Shown here: positions 30,635-38,719 of the stretch, in pieces | How the letters are laid out: every line of letters starts with the position of its first letter | How positions within the stretch are numbered: the first letter of the stretch is position 1 | Source: CALWOS01 sp963595735 | GTDB lineage: Bacteria; Bacillota; Clostridia; Oscillospirales; Oscillospiraceae | Direction of reading: 5' to 3' | DNA: 39,641 nt | Assembly (NCBI GenBank): GCA_963595735.1 | Contig: CAVBJJ010000016.1 | Location: forward strand, 1-39,641 | Notes under the pieces: model-generated | Seen by the model: only the letters and a program-made list of their open reading frames with translations | Told to the model about the DNA's origin: nothing | The model's database searches: none | Program-made: the position numbers and the translations under genes

Positions 30635-32701
30635 TTAGTAAACCACGACGGTGGTGTTGTTGGGGACATAGTCATAGATCCACTGCACATCCGCATCGTA
30701 CATCCGGATGCAGCCGTGGCTGATGGGGAAGCCGATGGAGGCGTCTGTCAGGTAGTTGTGGCCGGGATTGTACAGACGGGAGTGGAAGGCCAGACCGCTG
30801 CCCACCTTGAAGTTGACCACGGGGCGGACATTGTAGGTGCTGGTCGTCCAGCCGGCGGCGCTGCGAGCCCAGACGGTGTAAATGCCCACCGGGGTGGGGG
30901 TGCTTGCCGCGCCGGTGCCGCACAGGAAGGACTTGACCAGCGTCCAGTTACCCTGCTTGCCCATAAAGATGCTGACATGCTGGGTACCGCGATTGATCCA
31001 GGCCAGATAGGCGGTGGAGCTGGAATAGCCCTTGGCGTTGACGAAGATGGTCTTTTCCTCCGTCGTCAGGTCGTGGTTGATCGCCCACTGGGTGGTGTAG
31101 TTGCCGCTGTAGGTGGAGGTGACCTTGGCCAACACCTCCGCTGTGGTGGGCTTCTGCACGGGGTGATAGTGGGAGTAGTCGTAGTTTTTCAGTGTGATGG
31201 TCTGCTCCGGCGCAGAAATGCTCTGGGCGTCGCCGTTGTTGGTGGTGTACTGCATGGTATAGCCCACCTTGGCGGTCAGCGCCATGTTCTCCGTGTAGGT
31301 GAACTTATAGGACAGCCGGGGGATGGTCACGGCGGCGCCGGTGGTAAAGCTCTTGCGGGAGACCTCCTTGCCGTTGACATACCAGATGCCCGTTACCGTT
31401 TTGCCGGAGGGCAGCAGGGGGGCGGAAACACCGGCGGTCAGGGTCGCGCCGGCGGCCAGGGGGTTGGGCAGGTCGATGATGCTCAAGGCAGCGCCGGTGA
31501 TGCCGGCATCCCGCAGGTCAGTCAGCGTGCCGGTGGACACGGTGATATTGTTGGTGGTGCCGCGCTGGGTGGCGTTGGTGACCATGCCGGTGCCGGAAAC
31601 GGTGTTTTCGCTGCCGCTGATATCCAGCGAGTCGGCAGTGGTGTTGAGGATCACGCGGTTGTTGCTGCCCTTGACGACCAGCTGCCCCACCTTACCGGTC
31701 ACGGTAACGGTGTTGCCGGAGCCGTCCACATACAAAGCCTCCGTGGGGCTGCTGATGGTCACAGTGCGGTTCGCGCCGCGGACATCCAGTGTGTTGAGGG
31801 TGCAGCCAACGGTCACATTGCCGGTGCCGGAGCCAACCACCAGCGTATCCAGCTGGAGGGTGTTGAACAGGTTGATATCGCCGCTGCGGCTGGCCAGAAC
31901 CAGCGTGGTGAGCTTGCTTTTGCCCAGTTCCAGATCGGCGAACTTGTCATTGCGCAGGGTCAGGCTGCCGCCTGTGACATCCTCCAGGAAGACCCGGGTG
32001 CCGGCAGCGCCCGTCCAGAGATTTTCCCCGAAGTTCGCCGTCAGGCTCAGGTCGCCGCTGACCACCGTGCCCAGAGAGGAGGGCGTGTAGTCCGCCGCGG
32101 AAAGATAGTGGCCGGCCACCCGGTACAGCAGGGCAATGAACTCCGCCCGGCGCACATTGTTTTGCAGCATCAGCGTGCCGTCCCAGCCGTTAACATAGCC
32201 GGCCTGGATCAGGCTGGCCCAGATGGTTTTTTCACTGACGGAAAGCTGACTTGCGTCAGAAAAGCCGTTGAGCACGCTCAGATCGGCGCTGGTGCGTCCC
32301 AGCTGGAATGCCTCCGCCAGAATGCAAAAGGCCTTTTGTCGGGTCATGGCCTTGTCCAGAGAGGAAAGCTCCGACGGCTGGATCAGCCCCAGGGCGACAG
32401 CCTTGGCGGCGGATTCATAGTACCAGACCTTGTTGGGCAGCTGGGCGGAGATATCCGCTTCCTGCTGCAAACCCAGCACGCGGGACAGAATGGTGACCAT
32501 CTGTGCGCCGGTGATGGCAGTGTCGGGACGCATGGTGTTGTCGTCATAGCCCTTGAGCAGGCCGTCGTTGTAGGCCTGTTCCAGGTAGTTTGCCGCCCAG
32601 TGGTTCTGCACATCGAAAAAACCGCCGAAGGCAGCAAAAGCAGGCAGACAGCCCAGCGTCATGGTCAGCGCCAGGCACAGGCAAAGAATGCGTTTTTTCA
32701 T
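30635..32701 (-). CDS. SLH-anchored L,D-transpeptidase (YkuD) with a beta-solenoid-like middle
   Basis: The 688-residue secreted protein has a signal peptide (residues 1-23, AFA|A), three SLH repeats (FFDVQNHWAANYL at 28-40 onward; WYYESAAKAVALG at 93-105 onward; SEKTIWASLIQAG at 156-168 onward), then about 190 residues (215-400) of short beta-strand repeats rich in Leu, Val, Thr, Gly and Asn that look like a beta-solenoid, an Ig-like stretch (about 415-505), and a C-terminal YkuD domain (550-688). The active site SHGCIRM has Cys664; His640 lies in LAFHS. YkuD enzymes form 3-3 peptidoglycan crosslinks or attach proteins to the wall. The ATG has GGAGAGAGG upstream. No clear promoter is visible. 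Confidence 0.9.
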   Translation of the reverse strand: MKKRILCLCLALTMTLGCLPAFAAFGGFFDVQNHWAANYLEQAYNDGLLKGYDDNTMRPDTAITGAQMVTILSRVLGLQQEADISAQLPNKVWYYESAAKAVALGLIQPSELSSLDKAMTRQKAFCILAEAFQLGRTSADLSVLNGFSDASQLSVSEKTIWASLIQAGYVNGWDGTLMLQNNVRRAEFIALLYRVAGHYLSAADYTPSSLGTVVSGDLSLTANFGENLWTGAAGTRVFLEDVTGGSLTLRNDKFADLELGKSKLTTLVLASRSGDINLFNTLQLDTLVVGSGTGNVTVGCTLNTLDVRGANRTVTISSPTEALYVDGSGNTVTVTGKVGQLVVKGSNNRVILNTTADSLDISGSENTVSGTGMVTNATQRGTTNNITVSTGTLTDLRDAGITGAALSIIDLPNPLAAGATLTAGVSAPLLPSGKTVTGIWYVNGKEVSRKSFTTGAAVTIPRLSYKFTYTENMALTAKVGYTMQYTTNNGDAQSISAPEQTITLKNYDYSHYHPVQKPTTAEVLAKVTSTYSGNYTTQWAINHDLTTEEKTIFVNAKGYSSSTAYLAWINRGTQHVSIFMGKQGNWTLVKSFLCGTGAASTPTPVGIYTVWARSAAGWTTSTYNVRPVVNFKVGSGLAFHSRLYNPGHNYLTDASIGFPISHGCIRMYDADVQWIYDYVPNNTTVVVY

Positions 32702-32791
32702 TTCCTCTCTCCTTTTGTCATAAAATATGGGTAAATTATGTATGCGCTCTCTTTTTGCAAAGCTTGGGAAACGGGGAAAGCCGTCCGGCGG

Positions 32792-33205
32792 TCAGCGTGC
32801 CATGCCCAGATAGGCCTCCAGGATCAGACTGGCCGCCACGGCGTCCACCTGCTTTTTGTGCTGCTTCATTTTTTTGCCGCCGGCGTGGAGAATGCGGTGG
32901 GCGTCCACCGAGGTGCGGCGCTCGTCCCACATCCGAACGGGCAGGCCCGTGGCCTGCTCCAGCAGCGCGCCGAAGGCGCGGCTTTTTTCCGCCCGGGCGC
33001 CCTCGCTGCCATCCATGTTTTTGGGCAGTCCCAGGACGAGCTGGCCGACCTGGCGGGTTTTGACCTCGTCCGCGATGCGCTGCGCCAAGCGTCCGGGGTT
33101 CCATTCCGCAATGGTGAAGGCGTCGCCGCAGAGGGTACCGGTCAGGTCGGAGACGGCGATGCCCGTGCGGGCATCGCCATAGTCAATGGCCATGATTCGT
33201 TTCAT
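32792..33205 (-). CDS. ruvX: Putative pre-16S rRNA nuclease / Holliday junction resolvase-like YqgF
   Basis: The 137-residue protein is a RNase-H-fold member of the YqgF/RuvX family, which acts in 16S rRNA 5'-end maturation and was first annotated as a Holliday junction resolvase. Motifs: MAIDYGDARTGIAVSD with the first catalytic Asp, LGLPKNMDGSEG in the middle, and WDERRTSVDAHRIL with the second acidic cluster; the last Asp is in KQVDAVAASLIL. The length is normal. It lies 34 bases after folT on the same strand, with GGAAAC upstream of the ATG as a weak ribosome site. Confidence 0.92.
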   Translation of the reverse strand: MKRIMAIDYGDARTGIAVSDLTGTLCGDAFTIAEWNPGRLAQRIADEVKTRQVGQLVLGLPKNMDGSEGARAEKSRAFGALLEQATGLPVRMWDERRTSVDAHRILHAGGKKMKQHKKQVDAVAASLILEAYLGMAR

Positions 33206-33239
33206 TGGTGTTTCCTTTCTCGTCCCGGGCGGGACGGGC

Positions 33240-33758
33240 TCAGGCAGCCGGAGGCACCAGTCTTGCCTTGCGCAGGGCGCGGCGAAGCTGGAGCAGAGCC
33301 GGCAGGATCACAAGCTGCGCCGCGATCGTCAGGATCACCTGGGGGATCCGGCTGAGCAGCAGGGGGGTAAAGGGCTGGCCAAAGGCCAGATGCAGCGCAA
33401 AGGTCGTTACCAGCAGACTGCAAATCAGCTGGGTGGACAGCGCCGCGCCGAGCATATGGGGAAAACGGATGTTTTCCCGATGCAGGAACAGACCGTACAG
33501 CACGCCCATCAGCACCGCAGAAAGTGTGATGCCGGGGGTGACATAGCCATAGAACATCAAAGCGCCAAGCATATCGGCAATGCAGTAGACCACCGCAGCG
33601 CTGATGGGGCCGAACAGCATCCCGCAAAGGGCGATGGGGACAAAGCCGAAGCCGATGCGGATGGTGTCCGTTTTGATGGAACAGAATTGGCTGAGGAGAA
33701 TGGTGAGGGCGACCAGCGCCGCCATTTCACAAAGACTCCGTGTGCTGTATTTTTTCAT
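33240..33758 (-). CDS. folT: Folate ECF transporter S component
   Basis: FolT is the membrane-embedded substrate-binding subunit that captures folate for an ECF transporter energised by shared EcfA/EcfT subunits (not in the window). The 172-residue protein is very hydrophobic, with about six membrane segments, and shows the S-component pattern (SLCEMAALVALTILLSQF at the start; GFGFVPIALCGMLFGPISAAVVYCIADMLG; PGITLSAVLMGVLYGLFL). The assignment as FolT is strongly supported by the THF riboswitch just upstream and by folC before it. AAAGGAGA precedes the ATG at 33758; the frame upstream is only the riboswitch read as codons. Confidence 0.92.
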   Translation of the reverse strand: MKKYSTRSLCEMAALVALTILLSQFCSIKTDTIRIGFGFVPIALCGMLFGPISAAVVYCIADMLGALMFYGYVTPGITLSAVLMGVLYGLFLHRENIRFPHMLGAALSTQLICSLLVTTFALHLAFGQPFTPLLLSRIPQVILTIAAQLVILPALLQLRRALRKARLVPPAA

Positions 33759-33834
33759 TTTTGGGGTTCTCCTTTCGTGTGCGGACTGCCGGAAAACGGC
33801 AGCATTGTGGATAAGCCACAGTAAGAACGCCGGG

Positions 33835-33866
33835 AAAACGCCGCTCGAAAACCCGAACCGCGTTTT
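33835..33866 (-). promoter_or_regulatory. Possible expression-platform hairpin between the riboswitch and folT
   Basis: On the minus strand AAAACGC (33866-33860) pairs with GCGTTTT (33841-33835), ending in a short T-run. It could be the terminator or an alternative fold of the riboswitch. Two further small hairpins (GTGG/CCAC and CTGCC/GGCAG) lie between it and the start codon. Confidence 0.4.
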
Positions 33867-33889
33867 GCATATGCAATTCTTCCTCAGGT

Positions 33890-33989
33890 GGCAGCGGACG
33901 CGGAAACGGCACCGCGTCGGGCAAACCCGACTTCGTTCGGCGGCAACTTCCCATCCGCCGACACTTAACGCGCCGAATCCTACTCTGCC
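33890..33989 (-). ncRNA. Tetrahydrofolate (THF) riboswitch
   Basis: Read on the minus strand, the segment carries the conserved THF-aptamer blocks in order: GAGTAG, GCGTTAAGTGT, a long-range stem CGGCGG (33960-33955) with CCGCCG (33943-33938) around GGGAAGTT, then ACGAAG, a hairpin GTCGGG (33931-33926) with CCCGAC (33921-33916), GCGGTG, and the closing GTCCGC. The outer stem pairs GGCAG with CTGCC. This aptamer binds reduced folates and lowers expression of folate import or synthesis genes in Clostridia. It lies between folC and folT, 131 bases upstream of the folT start. Confidence 0.88.
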
Positions 33990-34079
33990 CCGCACTGCGC
34001 GGGGGTGTCGCCGGTCTGGGGCGACGAAAAATGACCTCCTTTCTGTTCCTGCAAGAAATGGGTTGAATCTTGCTGTATA

Positions 34080-35351
34080 TCAGAGACCGAAGCAATGGCG
34101 CACCGGCCCTGCCAGATACAGGGAACCGGAACAGCAGACCATGCTGCCGGTGGCTCTTGCGTGATTCAGGGCGGCGGAAACGCCGGCGGAGATGCTCTCC
34201 GCGGCCAGGGCGGGCTTGTGAAAGCGCGCCGTCAGAAATTCCGCCAGCTCCCCGGCCGGCATGGCGCGGGGATTTTCCGGGGTGATGGTGATGTACTCCG
34301 CGGCGGCCGGGTCAAGAATATCCGTGAATTCGACAATGTTCTTATCCCGGAGGATGCCCAGCAGAAAAATCACCCGTTTGCCGGGGAAATACTGCCGGAG
34401 ATTGGCCGCAACGGTCTCCGCGCACTGGGGATTGTGGCCGCCGTCCAGGACGAACCACGGCTCCCGGGAGAGAATTTCAAACCGGGCGGGCCAGCGGGTT
34501 TCCGCCAGGCCGCAGATGATGGCCGCCTCCGGCAGGGAAAAGCCCCGATGGCGCAGCACCTCCGCCGTTTCCAGGGCAACGGCAGCGTTGTACAGCTGGT
34601 GCCTGCCCAGCAGAGAGGTGTGGAACGGGCCGCGATTTTTGTAGGAAAACGCCTGGCCCTCCGTTCCGAAATCGCCGGGAACCAGCTGCGCCGGGTCGGC
34701 GATGTGCAGGGGAATGTCCAATGCGCGGCAGCGCTGCCGGATGACTTCCGTTACGCCGGCGCTTTGGGGATAGAGCACCGCTTCCGTGCCGGGCTTGAGG
34801 ATGCCGGCCTTGGTGGCGGCGATCTCCTCTGCCGTGCTGCCCAGAAACGCGGTGTGATCCAGACCGATATTGGTCAAAACAGCACACTCCGGGGCGGGGA
34901 TGATATTGGTGGAGTCCAAAGCACCGCCCATGCCCACCTCCAGCACCACAATGTCACAGCGCATCTGCACAAAATACACCAGCGCAATGGCGGTGACCAG
35001 CTCAAACTCTGTGGGGGGGCTTTCCATGGCGTCCGCCGCGGGGCGAACGATGGCCGTGGCGCGGATCAGCGCTTCGTCCGTGATCTCCTGCCCGTTGACC
35101 TGCATCCGCTCGTGAAAGCGGAACAGATAGGGGGAGGTGAACAGGCCGGTGCGGTATCCGGCACAGCGCAGGATGGAGGCGGTCATGGCAGCAGTGCTGC
35201 CTTTGCCGTTGGTGCCGGCAATGTGGACAAAGCGGAGCTTTCGCTCCGGATGATCCAGGGCGTCCATCAGGGCAGAAATACGCTCCAGCCCCGGGCGGGA
35301 ACCCAGCCAGCAAACGCTGTGGATGTAGTCCAGGGTTTCCTGGATATTCAT
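34080..35351 (-). CDS. folC: Folylpolyglutamate synthase / dihydrofolate synthase
   Basis: FolC adds glutamates to folates, retaining them in the cell, and in bacteria often also makes dihydrofolate from dihydropteroate. The 423-residue protein is a Mur-ligase-fold enzyme: FVHIAGTNGKGSTAAM holds the P-loop (residues about 41-56), TSPYLFRFHERMQVNG the folate-binding loop, VLEVGMGGALDSTN the metal-binding Glu region, and DGGHNPQCAETV the start of the C-terminal domain. The start at 35351 is chosen for MNIQETLDYIH and a GGGGGC site; an upstream frame overlaps the promoter. Linkage to folT fits a folate-uptake-and-retention role. Confidence 0.95.
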   Translation of the reverse strand: MNIQETLDYIHSVCWLGSRPGLERISALMDALDHPERKLRFVHIAGTNGKGSTAAMTASILRCAGYRTGLFTSPYLFRFHERMQVNGQEITDEALIRATAIVRPAADAMESPPTEFELVTAIALVYFVQMRCDIVVLEVGMGGALDSTNIIPAPECAVLTNIGLDHTAFLGSTAEEIAATKAGILKPGTEAVLYPQSAGVTEVIRQRCRALDIPLHIADPAQLVPGDFGTEGQAFSYKNRGPFHTSLLGRHQLYNAAVALETAEVLRHRGFSLPEAAIICGLAETRWPARFEILSREPWFVLDGGHNPQCAETVAANLRQYFPGKRVIFLLGILRDKNIVEFTDILDPAAAEYITITPENPRAMPAGELAEFLTARFHKPALAAESISAGVSAALNHARATGSMVCCSGSLYLAGPVRHCFGL

Positions 35352-35390
35352 GCATTCGCCCCCTTTTGCGTGATAAAGTGTGTAATTTTC

Positions 35391-35419
35391 AGTATAGCAC
35401 CTCCGCCGGAAAAGCACAA
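35391..35419 (-). promoter_or_regulatory. Sigma-A-type promoter of folC
   Basis: On the minus strand, -35 TTGTGC (35414-35419) and -10 TATACT (35391-35396) have a 17-base spacer. It may also drive folT and ruvX. Confidence 0.6.
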
Positions 35420-35465
35420 GAAAAAATACACGGAAAAATCCTACATTTTCCAGCCGGAGAAAAAG

Positions 35466-35497
35466 AAAAAAGCCGCCGCAGCGCGACAGCCTTTTTT
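35466..35497 (-). terminator. Rho-independent terminator after ppa
   Basis: AAAAAAG (35466-35472) pairs with CTTTTTT (35491-35497), with additional GC pairs inside. Both strands end in T-runs. Confidence 0.7.
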
Positions 35498-35508
35498 GCC
35501 GATATGAT

Positions 35509-36042
35509 TTACTTGTTGCCGAACTTCTTGTTATAGTTTTCCATGCAGACGCGAATGGTATCCATGGCCTCCTTGGCGCCGGTCACGCGGAGGATCTCGG
35601 TCTCCTTCAGCTCCAGACCTTTGTAAACAGAGAAGAAGTGGCTGATCTCGTTGGCCAGATGGGCGGGAAGCTCACCAATGTCCTTGTACTCGTTGTACAT
35701 GGGATCTTTATAGGGGATGGCCAGGATCTTCTCGTCCATGTCGCCGCCGTCCTTCATCACGACCATGCCGATGGGGTACACGCGCACCAGGCTCAGGGGC
35801 AGGATGGGCTCGCTGCAGATGGCCAGCACATCCAGGGGGTCGCCGTCGTCGGCGTAGGTGCGGGGGATGAAGCCATAGTTTGCGGGATAGTGAGTGGAGG
35901 TATACAGAATGCGATCCAGGCAGAGCATACCGGTTTCCTTATCCAGTTCGTACTTGTTCTTGCTGCCCTTCTGGATCTCGATGACCGCCATGAAGTCGTC
36001 CGGCTGGATGCGATCCGGGTTGATATCGTGCCAAATGTTCAT
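35509..36042 (-). CDS. ppa: Family I inorganic pyrophosphatase
   Basis: The enzyme splits pyrophosphate to two phosphates and pulls biosynthetic reactions forward. The 177-residue protein shows the family I active-site elements: IEIQKGSKNKYE (residues about 21-32), LYTSTHYPANYGFIP, and the Asp cluster DDGDPLDVL that binds the metals. The length equals that of the short prokaryotic type. AAAGGACC precedes the ATG. It has its own promoter and terminator and is divergent from holB. This soluble enzyme is notable because many Clostridia rely on a family II or membrane enzyme. Confidence 0.95.
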   Translation of the reverse strand: MNIWHDINPDRIQPDDFMAVIEIQKGSKNKYELDKETGMLCLDRILYTSTHYPANYGFIPRTYADDGDPLDVLAICSEPILPLSLVRVYPIGMVVMKDGGDMDEKILAIPYKDPMYNEYKDIGELPAHLANEISHFFSVYKGLELKETEILRVTGAKEAMDTIRVCMENYNKKFGNK

Positions 36043-36114
36043 TGCTGTTGCAGGTCCTTTCCGATATTTTTATGGAGCGGAGCATACCACCCCACAGTGT
36101 ACTTCAGTCTCTAC

Positions 36115-36143
36115 ATATTAGCACAAGCCCGTACGCAAGTCAA
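36115..36143 (-). promoter_or_regulatory. Sigma-A-type promoter of ppa
   Basis: On the minus strand, -35 TTGACT (36138-36143) and -10 TAATAT (36115-36120) have a 17-base spacer. Confidence 0.8.
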
Positions 36144-36163
36144 TCAAAAGCGACGGCTTTTTA

Positions 36164-36192
36164 TTGACGATTGTTGAAAAAAAGGGTACAAT
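36164..36192 (+). promoter_or_regulatory. Sigma-A-type promoter of holB-ricT
   Basis: -35 TTGACG (36164-36169) and -10 TACAAT (36187-36192) have a 17-base spacer. It is back to back with the ppa promoter, with 20 bases between the two -35 boxes. Confidence 0.8.
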
Positions 36193-36238
36193 AAAACAAT
36201 CAGTGCGGGGAAAGCCCGCAGGAGGGAGGCGGACGGCA

Positions 36239-37036
36239 ATGTCCGGCACGGAAAACACCCCAAAACGCCAGACCCATGCCTGGCTGCTGTCCAGTCCCGA
36301 TCCGGAAAAAACCCGCGCCGCGGCGCTGGAAAAGACGGCAGCCATGCTTTGCACCGCCCCGGGAAAAAGACCCTGCGGCGGCTGTCCCCACTGCCGAAAG
36401 CTGCGCAGCGGCATCCACCCGGATGTGAGCTTTGTGCATCGGGAAGTGGACGATAAGGGACGGCAGCGGCGGGAGATTCGGGTCGATCAGATCCGGGACA
36501 TCATCGCGGATGCGGCGATCCTGCCCAACGAGGCGGCGGCAAAGGTCTATATTATCCCGGAGGCGGACACCATGAATGGCGCCGCCCAAAACGCCCTGCT
36601 CAAGCTGCTGGAGGAGCCGCCGGAATGGGTACGGCTGATCCTGTGCGCCGGGCGGGCGGAGGCGCTGCTGCCAACGGTGCGCTCCCGCTGTGTGGAGCAG
36701 TTCTATCCCGGCGCAGCGCCGGAGGAAACGGAATTCCGGGCGGAGGCGCAGGAATATCTCCGCCTGCTGGCCCTGCAGGACCGTCCCGGACTGGTGGCGC
36801 TGTGCCGCAGTCTGGATGACCGGGACACGGCGTCCTGTGGGCAATTTGTGCGCCAGCTGCGGCACTGCGCGGGCGAGCTGCTCTGCCTGCGGGAAACGGT
36901 GCCGGGACTGGATCGCCGGGTTTTGCCGCGCCTGCTGGCGGAGCTGGATCTGCTGGAGAGCTATCTCCGGGTCAATGTGAGCGCAAAGCACATTCTGGGG
37001 CGGCTGAGCCTGCCGCTGCCGGAGCGGGACGGCTGA
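36239..37036 (+). CDS. holB: DNA polymerase III delta' subunit (clamp loader)
   Basis: Delta' is the stator of the clamp loader that opens the sliding clamp. The 265-residue protein shows the AAA+-like domain without a functional Walker A, as expected for delta'. A zinc-binding Cys set (CTAPGKRPCGGCPHC, residues about 37-51) is followed by HPDVSFVHRE, IRVDQIRDI, the sensor-like KVYIIPEADTMNGAAQNALLKLLEEPPE and VRSRC. The protein is somewhat short at the C-terminus. AGGAGGGAGG precedes the ATG at 36239; earlier in-frame codons overlap the promoter. The ricT gene follows after 78 bases, as in Bacillus. Confidence 0.92.
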   Translation: MSGTENTPKRQTHAWLLSSPDPEKTRAAALEKTAAMLCTAPGKRPCGGCPHCRKLRSGIHPDVSFVHREVDDKGRQRREIRVDQIRDIIADAAILPNEAAAKVYIIPEADTMNGAAQNALLKLLEEPPEWVRLILCAGRAEALLPTVRSRCVEQFYPGAAPEETEFRAEAQEYLRLLALQDRPGLVALCRSLDDRDTASCGQFVRQLRHCAGELLCLRETVPGLDRRVLPRLLAELDLLESYLRVNVSAKHILGRLSLPLPERDG

Positions 37037-37114
37037 TAGCGCGGGATTATATAAAATAAGTGGTACGCGGAAAGCCCTTTCCGCGCGGGAAATACAAGAA
37101 ATGAGGAAAACAAT

Positions 37115-38536
37115 TTGACAGAAGTAGTCAGTGTAAAATTCAAAGGCCGGGGCAAGGCGTACTATTTTGCGCCCGGCGACTGCACCCTGCGCACCGGCGA
37201 GGCCGTGGTGGTGGAAACCGCCAAGGGGCTGGAGATCGGGCGCTGCCGGTTGGGCAATCACTTTGTCGCGGACGAGCGGGTGGTGCCGCCGCTGCGCCCG
37301 GTGGTGCGCAAGGCAACGGCGGACGATCTGCGGATCGAGGAGCTGTGCCGGAAGCGGGAAAAGGAAGCCTTTAAGATCGGACAGCAGAAGATTGCCGCCC
37401 GCAAGCTGGATATGAAGCTGGTGGATGTGGAGTGCAATTTTGAGGGCAACAAGATCATCTTCTTTTTCACCTCCGATGGCCGGGTGGACTTCCGGGAGCT
37501 GGTGCGGGATCTGGCAACGGTGTTCCGCAGCCGTATCGAGCTGCGCCAGATCGGCGTCCGGGACGAGGCAAAAATGCTGGGCGGACTGGGTATCTGTGGT
37601 CGGCCCTTCTGCTGCCACCAGTTTCTGAACGACTTCCAGCCGGTCTCCACCAAGATGGCAAAGGTGCAGAATATGTCCCTGAACCCCACCAAGATCTCCG
37701 GCATTTGCGGTCGGCTGATGTGCTGCCTGCGGTATGAGCAGGCGGCCTATGAGGATCTGGTGAAGAACACGCCGAAGAACAACGCCTTTGTGGAAACAGT
37801 GGACGGCTATGGCAATGTGGTGCAGCAGAATCTGCTCCGGCAGCAGGTCAAGGTGCGTCTGGATGGCAACGGCGGCGAGGCCGTGGTCAAGACCTATCCG
37901 GTGGACGAGGTCGCCGCGGTGCCCGGCGGGCGACCCAAGCCCGGCGAGCCACTGCCCCATGTGCTGCAGGTCAAGCCCAAGGCAAAGAAAGAGGAGGAGC
38001 CGCCCCAGGAGAACACCCCCTGGACGCGCCCCGTTTTGTTTGCAGGCATGGAGCCGGATCCCGCCGAAGCGCCCACGCGCCCGGTGCCGGAGGAGCCGAC
38101 GGTGAAAAATCGCCGGAATCGCGGCCGCCGCGGCGGCAAGCCGGAGGAGCGCAAGTCCCAGGGCGAGCAAAAGCCCCGGAACAATCGCGGTGAAAAAGGC
38201 GAACGGAGCGAAAGAAACGAAAAGCCCCAGAATGAGCCGCGGCACAGCCGGGACGGCAAGAGAGATGGCCAGAACCCCAACCAGAAGCCGGCACAGGGGG
38301 AACAGAAGCCCAGAAACGGCGGAAACCGGGGCAAAAAGCCCCAGCGGCCGGCCGGAAAGCCTCAGGGTGGCAAGCCGGAGGAGCAAAACAGCAAGCCCCA
38401 GGAGAATGCCGTAGCCCAGGGCGCGCAGGCGGAGAAATCCGCAGAGGGCGGCGAGAAGAAAAAAAGCCGCCGTCGCTGGCAGCATCCCCGGGGCAACCGC
38501 AAGCCCAAGACAGACAAAGAGCAATCCCAGTCCTAG
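37115..38536 (+). CDS. ricT: RicT (YaaT), PSP1-domain protein with a long disordered tail
   Basis: RicT is part of the Ric (YlbF-YmcA-YaaT) complex that promotes mRNA processing by RNase Y and, in Bacillus, sporulation and competence. Residues 1-270 are the conserved PSP1 region with six Cys (161, 166, 167, 198, 203, 204; CGRPFCC and CGRLMCC), the ligands for Fe-S clusters. Residues 271-473 form an extra tail rich in Lys, Arg, Glu, Gln, Asn, Pro and Gly with repeated GEQKPRN motifs, likely disordered and RNA-binding. Family members are usually about 270-290 residues, so the tail is unusual. The start is TTG at 37115 with GAGG upstream. Confidence 0.92.
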   Translation: MTEVVSVKFKGRGKAYYFAPGDCTLRTGEAVVVETAKGLEIGRCRLGNHFVADERVVPPLRPVVRKATADDLRIEELCRKREKEAFKIGQQKIAARKLDMKLVDVECNFEGNKIIFFFTSDGRVDFRELVRDLATVFRSRIELRQIGVRDEAKMLGGLGICGRPFCCHQFLNDFQPVSTKMAKVQNMSLNPTKISGICGRLMCCLRYEQAAYEDLVKNTPKNNAFVETVDGYGNVVQQNLLRQQVKVRLDGNGGEAVVKTYPVDEVAAVPGGRPKPGEPLPHVLQVKPKAKKEEEPPQENTPWTRPVLFAGMEPDPAEAPTRPVPEEPTVKNRRNRGRRGGKPEERKSQGEQKPRNNRGEKGERSERNEKPQNEPRHSRDGKRDGQNPNQKPAQGEQKPRNGGNRGKKPQRPAGKPQGGKPEEQNSKPQENAVAQGAQAEKSAEGGEKKKSRRRWQHPRGNRKPKTDKEQSQS

Positions 38537-38570
38537 GACAATCGGTCTGTAATTTATATAAGGTATCCGA

Positions 38571-38605
38571 AAAATGACTCGCAGCCTGGCTGCGAGTCAT
38601 TTTTT
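38571..38605 (+). terminator. Rho-independent terminator after ricT
   Basis: A stem of about 15 bp pairs 38571-38585 with 38589-38603, with a 3-base loop and a T-run. Confidence 0.9.
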
Positions 38606-38643
38606 GCAGACGAAAAAATTTTTGCGAAAAATCAAAAAAATGC

Positions 38644-38672
38644 TTTACAAACCGGAGAGGAGATGGTATAGT
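38644..38672 (+). promoter_or_regulatory. Sigma-A-type promoter of the perR-rubrerythrin unit
   Basis: -35 TTTACA (38644-38649) and -10 TATAGT (38667-38672) have a 17-base spacer. Confidence 0.8.
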
Positions 38673-38684
38673 AAAGCCATAAAG

Positions 38685-38697
38685 AATAATGATTATT
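38685..38697. promoter_or_regulatory. Per/Fur-box-like operator
   Basis: AATAAT and ATTATT form a perfect 6-1-6 inverted repeat around a G. It resembles the core of the Bacillus Per box (TTATAATNATTATAA). It starts 12 bases after the -10 box, so it would cover the transcription start and block the polymerase. Autoregulation by the following PerR-type protein is the simplest reading. Confidence 0.7.
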
Positions 38698-38719
38698 ATT
38701 TTTGTTAAGGAGGTCGGCA

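Noticed and set aside
30248..32734. 828-residue plus-strand frame opposite comEB and the L,D-transpeptidase gene
   Set aside because: It is the antisense of two genes with clear active-site motifs; Gly/Val/His-rich translation without domains.
33759..34095. Overlapping minus-strand frames upstream of folT, including a 122-codon one
   Set aside because: They read through the THF riboswitch and its hairpins and resemble no protein.
36200..38524. 774-residue open frame on the minus strand opposite holB-ricT
   Set aside because: It covers two well-supported genes, their promoter and spacer, and consists of low-complexity Leu/His/Gln stretches; it is a compositional artefact.
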